This document shows, one piece after another, positions 60,840-64,000 of a stretch of 64,000 nucleotides of DNA (position 1 is the stretch's first letter; the number at the start of each line of letters is the position of its first letter). Location: positions 1 through 64,000 of the forward strand of contig NZ_JBMHHY010000001.1 in assembly GCF_049739465.1 (NCBI RefSeq). Reading direction: 5' to 3'. The DNA is from Embleya sp049739465 (GTDB taxonomy: Bacteria > Actinomycetota > Actinomycetes > Streptomycetales > Streptomycetaceae). The notes under the pieces are model-generated. The model saw only the letters and a program-made list of their open reading frames with translations. It was not told where the DNA came from and searched no databases. Position numbers and translations under genes: made by a program.

Positions 60840-62102
60840 ATGACCAGCAGCGAAGCCTCCGCAGTCCTCGACACCGCCCGTCGCGCCCGGGAGGCCGCCG
60901 CCGTCCTCGCGCCACTGACCCGCAGGGTCAAGGACGACGCGCTGCTCGCGCTCGCCGACGCGCTGGTGGCCCGTTCGGCGGAGATCGTGCTCGCCAACGC
61001 CGAGGACGTCGCCCGGGCCCGGGCCAACGGGACCGGCGAGTCGATGATCGACCGGCTGACCCTGACCGAGGAGCGGATCGCCGCGATCGCCTCGGATGTG
61101 CGCGACGTGGTCGGCCTGCCCGATCCGGTCGGCGAGGTGCTGCGCGGTTCGACGTTGCCCAACGGTCTGGAACTGCGTCAGGTGCGGGTGCCGCTGGGCG
61201 TGGTCGGGATCATCTACGAGGCCCGCCCCAATGTCACGGTGGACGGCGCCGCGCTGTGTCTGAAGTCGGGCAACGCGGTGTTGCTGCGCGGCTCCTCGTC
61301 CGCCTACCGGTCGAACACCGCGATCGTCGCGGTGATGCGCGACGCGATCCGCGCGGCCGGGCTGCCCGCCGACGCGATCCAGCTGGTGCCGGGCGAGACG
61401 CACGATTCGGTCAAGGAGCTGATGACCGCGCGCGGTCTGGTCGACGTGCTGATCCCGCGCGGCGGCGCGAGCCTGATCCGCACCGTGGTCGAGGGCTCGA
61501 CGGTCCCGGTGATCGAGACCGGCGTGGGCAACTGCCACGTCTACGTCGACGCCGAGACGGACCTGGAGATGGCGGTGAACATCCTGGTCAACTCGAAGGC
61601 GCACCGGGTCAGCGTGTGCAACTCGGCGGAGACGCTGCTGGTGCACCGGGACGTGGCGGACGCGTTCGTACCGCTGGCGCTGGCCGCGCTCAAGGACGCC
61701 GGCGTGACCGTGCACGGCGACGCCGCCGTACAGGCGTTCTCGGCCGACGTGGTACCCGCCGGCGACGCCGACTGGGACACCGAATACCTCTCCTACGACA
61801 TCGCCGCCGCCGTGGTGCCCTCGCTGCACGACGCGGTCGCGCACATCCGCCGGCACAGCTCCGGGCACACCGAGGCGATCGTCACCACCTCGCAGGCCGC
61901 GGCGCGCGAGTTCGTCAGCCTGGTCGACTCGACCGCGGTGATGGTCAACGCCTCGACCCGGTTCACCGACGGCGGCCAGTTCGGCTTCGGCGCCGAGATC
62001 GGCATCTCCACCCAGAAGCTGCACGCGCGCGGCCCGATGGGCCTGCCCGAGCTGACCAGTACGAAGTACGTGGTCACCGGCGACGGCCACGTGCGCTCCT
62101 GA
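60840..62102 (+). CDS. proA: gamma-glutamyl phosphate reductase
   Basis: The second step of proline synthesis, NADPH-dependent reduction of glutamyl phosphate. The 420-residue protein shows GVVGIIYEARPNVTVDGAAL, LLRGSSSAYRSN, the catalytic-Cys region RVSVCNSAETLLV and ASTRFTDGGQFGFGAEIGIS. TAGGCT lies seven bases before the ATG, and no ribosome-binding site is present, which suggests a leaderless transcript independent of proB. Confidence 0.96.
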   Translation: MTSSEASAVLDTARRAREAAAVLAPLTRRVKDDALLALADALVARSAEIVLANAEDVARARANGTGESMIDRLTLTEERIAAIASDVRDVVGLPDPVGEVLRGSTLPNGLELRQVRVPLGVVGIIYEARPNVTVDGAALCLKSGNAVLLRGSSSAYRSNTAIVAVMRDAIRAAGLPADAIQLVPGETHDSVKELMTARGLVDVLIPRGGASLIRTVVEGSTVPVIETGVGNCHVYVDAETDLEMAVNILVNSKAHRVSVCNSAETLLVHRDVADAFVPLALAALKDAGVTVHGDAAVQAFSADVVPAGDADWDTEYLSYDIAAAVVPSLHDAVAHIRRHSSGHTEAIVTTSQAAAREFVSLVDSTAVMVNASTRFTDGGQFGFGAEIGISTQKLHARGPMGLPELTSTKYVVTGDGHVRS

Positions 62103-62205
62103 CCCCCGATCGGCGCAGCTTCGAACGACGCGGATCGCCGGTGGTCCCCGGACCGGTGCGAGGAATCGGTATCCATCCGGGTGCCTGCGGTAATACTGTC
62201 TAGGA

Positions 62206-62865
62206 GTGCCCGAATCACCAGGGCCAGAGTTCCCGGACGGCCCAGACTTTCCCGAGTTCTCGGAGGATGAGCTCTCCTCCGTCGTCTTCGACGAGTCGTT
62301 CGTGCGCGCGGCCCGCGTGCACGAGCCCTCGGCGAACGAGCGTGGTGCGGCGATCGATCCTGCGCCCACCCCGGCCGCGCCCGAGCGGACCGACAAGAAG
62401 GGCGAACCGGCGGATCGTTCCGACTGGTTCGACGACGGGACGTATCCACCCGACGGCGAGGATCCGTGGCGGGCGCGCACCGGGCCCGCGCACGACCCTT
62501 CGCCGATGTTGCCGCAGGTGCCGACCTGGTTCGCCGGCGATCCGTGGGCCCGGGCCGCGCGCGGGACGCGGTGGCGGCGCGGGGTGGCGTGGGTGCTGGC
62601 TCTGCTGATGGGGGTCGGTGTGGTGGCGATGGCGGTCACCGCGGTCTACCGCAGCGGCTCCTCGCAGGGACCGACCGCCCCCCGGCAGCCGTCGGTGGGT
62701 ACCGGTCGCACGGCGACGACCGACAACACTCCGCTGCTCGGGCCATTGCCCGGACAGGACACCTCGCAGGTGCGGATCACCGTGGCACCGGGGGACTCCG
62801 GCGCGGCGGACGGGTCCGTGCCCACCCCCTCGCAGCCCGCCGCGGCCCGTTCGGGGCCCGGCTGA
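62206..62865 (+). CDS. SCO2584-type spore-wall associated membrane protein
   Basis: A 219-residue bitopic protein. The cytoplasmic N-terminus has the motif SSVVFDESFVRAARVHEPSA, then a charged Pro-rich region and one membrane helix (VAWVLALLMGVGVVAMAVTA, about residues 127-146). A short Ser/Thr/Pro-rich outer tail follows. Its position directly after proA matches the SCO2584/SCO2583 pair, recalled as linked to the Streptomyces spore-wall synthesising complex with MreB. Which of the two names fits is inferred from gene order. The GTG start has TACTGT six bases upstream. Confidence 0.7.
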   Translation: MPESPGPEFPDGPDFPEFSEDELSSVVFDESFVRAARVHEPSANERGAAIDPAPTPAAPERTDKKGEPADRSDWFDDGTYPPDGEDPWRARTGPAHDPSPMLPQVPTWFAGDPWARAARGTRWRRGVAWVLALLMGVGVVAMAVTAVYRSGSSQGPTAPRQPSVGTGRTATTDNTPLLGPLPGQDTSQVRITVAPGDSGAADGSVPTPSQPAAARSGPG

Positions 62866-62950
62866 CCAGGCGTCGGGGCTGACGGAGGGCGGTCGGAACC
62901 CCTTCCCCGGGTTCATATCCACCCGGTCGCGCGCGACCTAAGCTGGTCCT

Positions 62951-64000
62951 ATGTCCGGACGGGGAGTACCCCCCGAAGGCCCGAACCGGGGCGGGCCCGA
63001 CGGCGAGGACGAGTTCAGCGCCGTCGTATTCGACGCGACGTTCGTGCGTGCGGCGGGACTGCACGAGCCGTCCGCGCGCGAGCGACTGCACGCGGGCAAG
63101 CGGCCGCACCGGCAGCGCCGGGTGTTCGGCGTCCGGTTGCGCACGCTGCGCGCGGTGGTCGGCACGCTGCTCGTACTGGCGGTGATCGGCGGCGCGAGCT
63201 ATCTGGGCGCCCGCCGGGCCGCGGTGTCCGGACCGCGCGTGGAGGTCGGCCCCGCGGTGCTGCAACGGGTCTCCCTGGTGCCGCCGGTGGGCTACACACC
63301 CGGCCCGCTGCCCGCCGATCCGATGTTGGGCGGCCCGGCCGCGGCCTGGGCCCAGGGCGCCGCCGGAATCGGGTTGGCCGAGCGCCGGGCCACCGCGCAC
63401 TTCTCGGCCACCCAGGTCGGCCAAGCCCTGGACTTGGCCCGCGAGTTCGTGGTGGGCACCCAGCTCGACCCGACCGTGCTCGCGGGCGGTCGGCCGTGGG
63501 CCGCGTTGCCGCTGCTGCGCCGTGAGCAGCGTGATCAGCTCGGCGCGGCCCTGGTCGCCCCGCACGACGACGACATCTCGGCGCCGACGGGTTGGCTGAC
63601 CCGCTTCGATCCGGCGGCGATCAAGGTGCTCGACGTGCCGACCCGGGTGGCCGGCACGGTCGCGGTCGCCGAGCACGCCCGGGACGATCTTGTGGTCACC
63701 GCCGACGTGGTGTTCGTGTACGCGGTCGCCCAGGTCGGCGGCCCCGGCTGGACCCGGTTCGTGGTGCACCGCGTGTGGGACTTCCACCTGGACGCGTCGA
63801 TGGTGCACGACGGCGTGTTGCAGGCCCGGCGGATCCTGACCGTGGCCGCGCCGCAGGGTTGCGACGAGGACACCTCGGTGTGGTTCCGGCCCGCGTTCGC
63901 CGGCCCGACGCCGACCGCCCCGCCGCCGGCGGCCGAGCAGGTGGATCCGTTCCGCTCGGCCCCGGCCGGGACGTGCGGCCGACTGGCCGGGACGCCGTGA
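62951..64000 (+). CDS. SCO2583-type membrane protein
   Basis: A 349-residue protein ending exactly at the window edge with its own TGA. It shares the N-terminal motif with the previous gene (SAVVFDATFVRAAGLHEPSA). One membrane helix (AVVGTLLVLAVIGGASYLGA) and a large extracellular domain follow. That domain has helix-rich FSATQVGQALDLAREFVVGT, a beta-rich second half and two C-terminal cysteines (QGCDED, GTCGRL). TAAGCT lies six bases before the ATG, again suggesting a leaderless mRNA. It is probably an envelope partner of the preceding protein. Confidence 0.75.
   Translation: MSGRGVPPEGPNRGGPDGEDEFSAVVFDATFVRAAGLHEPSARERLHAGKRPHRQRRVFGVRLRTLRAVVGTLLVLAVIGGASYLGARRAAVSGPRVEVGPAVLQRVSLVPPVGYTPGPLPADPMLGGPAAAWAQGAAGIGLAERRATAHFSATQVGQALDLAREFVVGTQLDPTVLAGGRPWAALPLLRREQRDQLGAALVAPHDDDISAPTGWLTRFDPAAIKVLDVPTRVAGTVAVAEHARDDLVVTADVVFVYAVAQVGGPGWTRFVVHRVWDFHLDASMVHDGVLQARRILTVAAPQGCDEDTSVWFRPAFAGPTPTAPPPAAEQVDPFRSAPAGTCGRLAGTP

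Overview
The window is chromosomal DNA from a very GC-rich, sporulating actinomycete, most likely a member of the Streptomycetaceae; I cannot name the genus. The evidence is third-position GC bias in almost every gene, the order tig-clpP1-clpP2-clpX-valS-folC-ndk-mreBCD-mrdA-rodA-rne-rplU-rpmA-obgE-proB-proA, and two spore-wall-type membrane proteins after proA.

Layout. 1-3.1 kb: a cobalt importer operon (cbiM-cbiN-cbiQ-cbiO, minus strand) behind a cobalamin riboswitch. 3.2-17.5 kb: single genes (RDD membrane protein, class II aldolase, roadblock-like protein, SDR epimerase, glutathione peroxidase, PP2C-like protein, secreted 5'-nucleotidase, LacI regulator, lipoprotein, ADP-ribosylglycohydrolase, EamA transporter) separated by several tandem-repeat arrays. 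17.6-25.5 kb: a decayed mobile element at a tRNA-Gly(TCC) gene. A 120-bp direct repeat (117/120 identical, offset 6,363 bp) marks its ends. Inside are a base-composition-atypical DGQHR gene, a broken NUDIX gene, a broken HTH/TPR-type regulator gene, a possible Tra fragment and one copy of a two-gene cassette (GntR/UTRA regulator plus a Cys-rich ~108-aa protein). A second copy of that cassette lies just outside the left end. 25.5-64 kb: tRNA-Pro, then protein quality control (tig, clpP1, clpP2, clpX), valS, folC and ndk, the cell-elongation/spore-wall set (mreB, mreC, mreD, mrdA, rodA), a radical-SAM/DUF2344 pair around an unusual Trp/Arg/Pro repeat protein, RNase E/G, L21, L27, Obg, proB and proA, a heterodimeric ABC exporter with one apparently dead ATP site, and an acyl-CoA/AMP ligase.

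Three things stand out. (1) The tRNA-Gly element and its duplicated GntR/small-protein cassette, which shares a candidate operator. (2) Short tandem repeats at gene 3' ends, several reaching into the stop codon: 26 bp at cbiO, 9 bp at the aldolase, 13 bp at the PP2C gene, 48 x 19 bp at the lipoprotein gene, 63-bp units at the ligase, plus a 16-bp array after tig. (3) A recurring -10-like hexamer 6-7 nt before start codons, which suggests leaderless mRNAs.

All calls rest on reading the sequence and on remembered family features; no database search was run.
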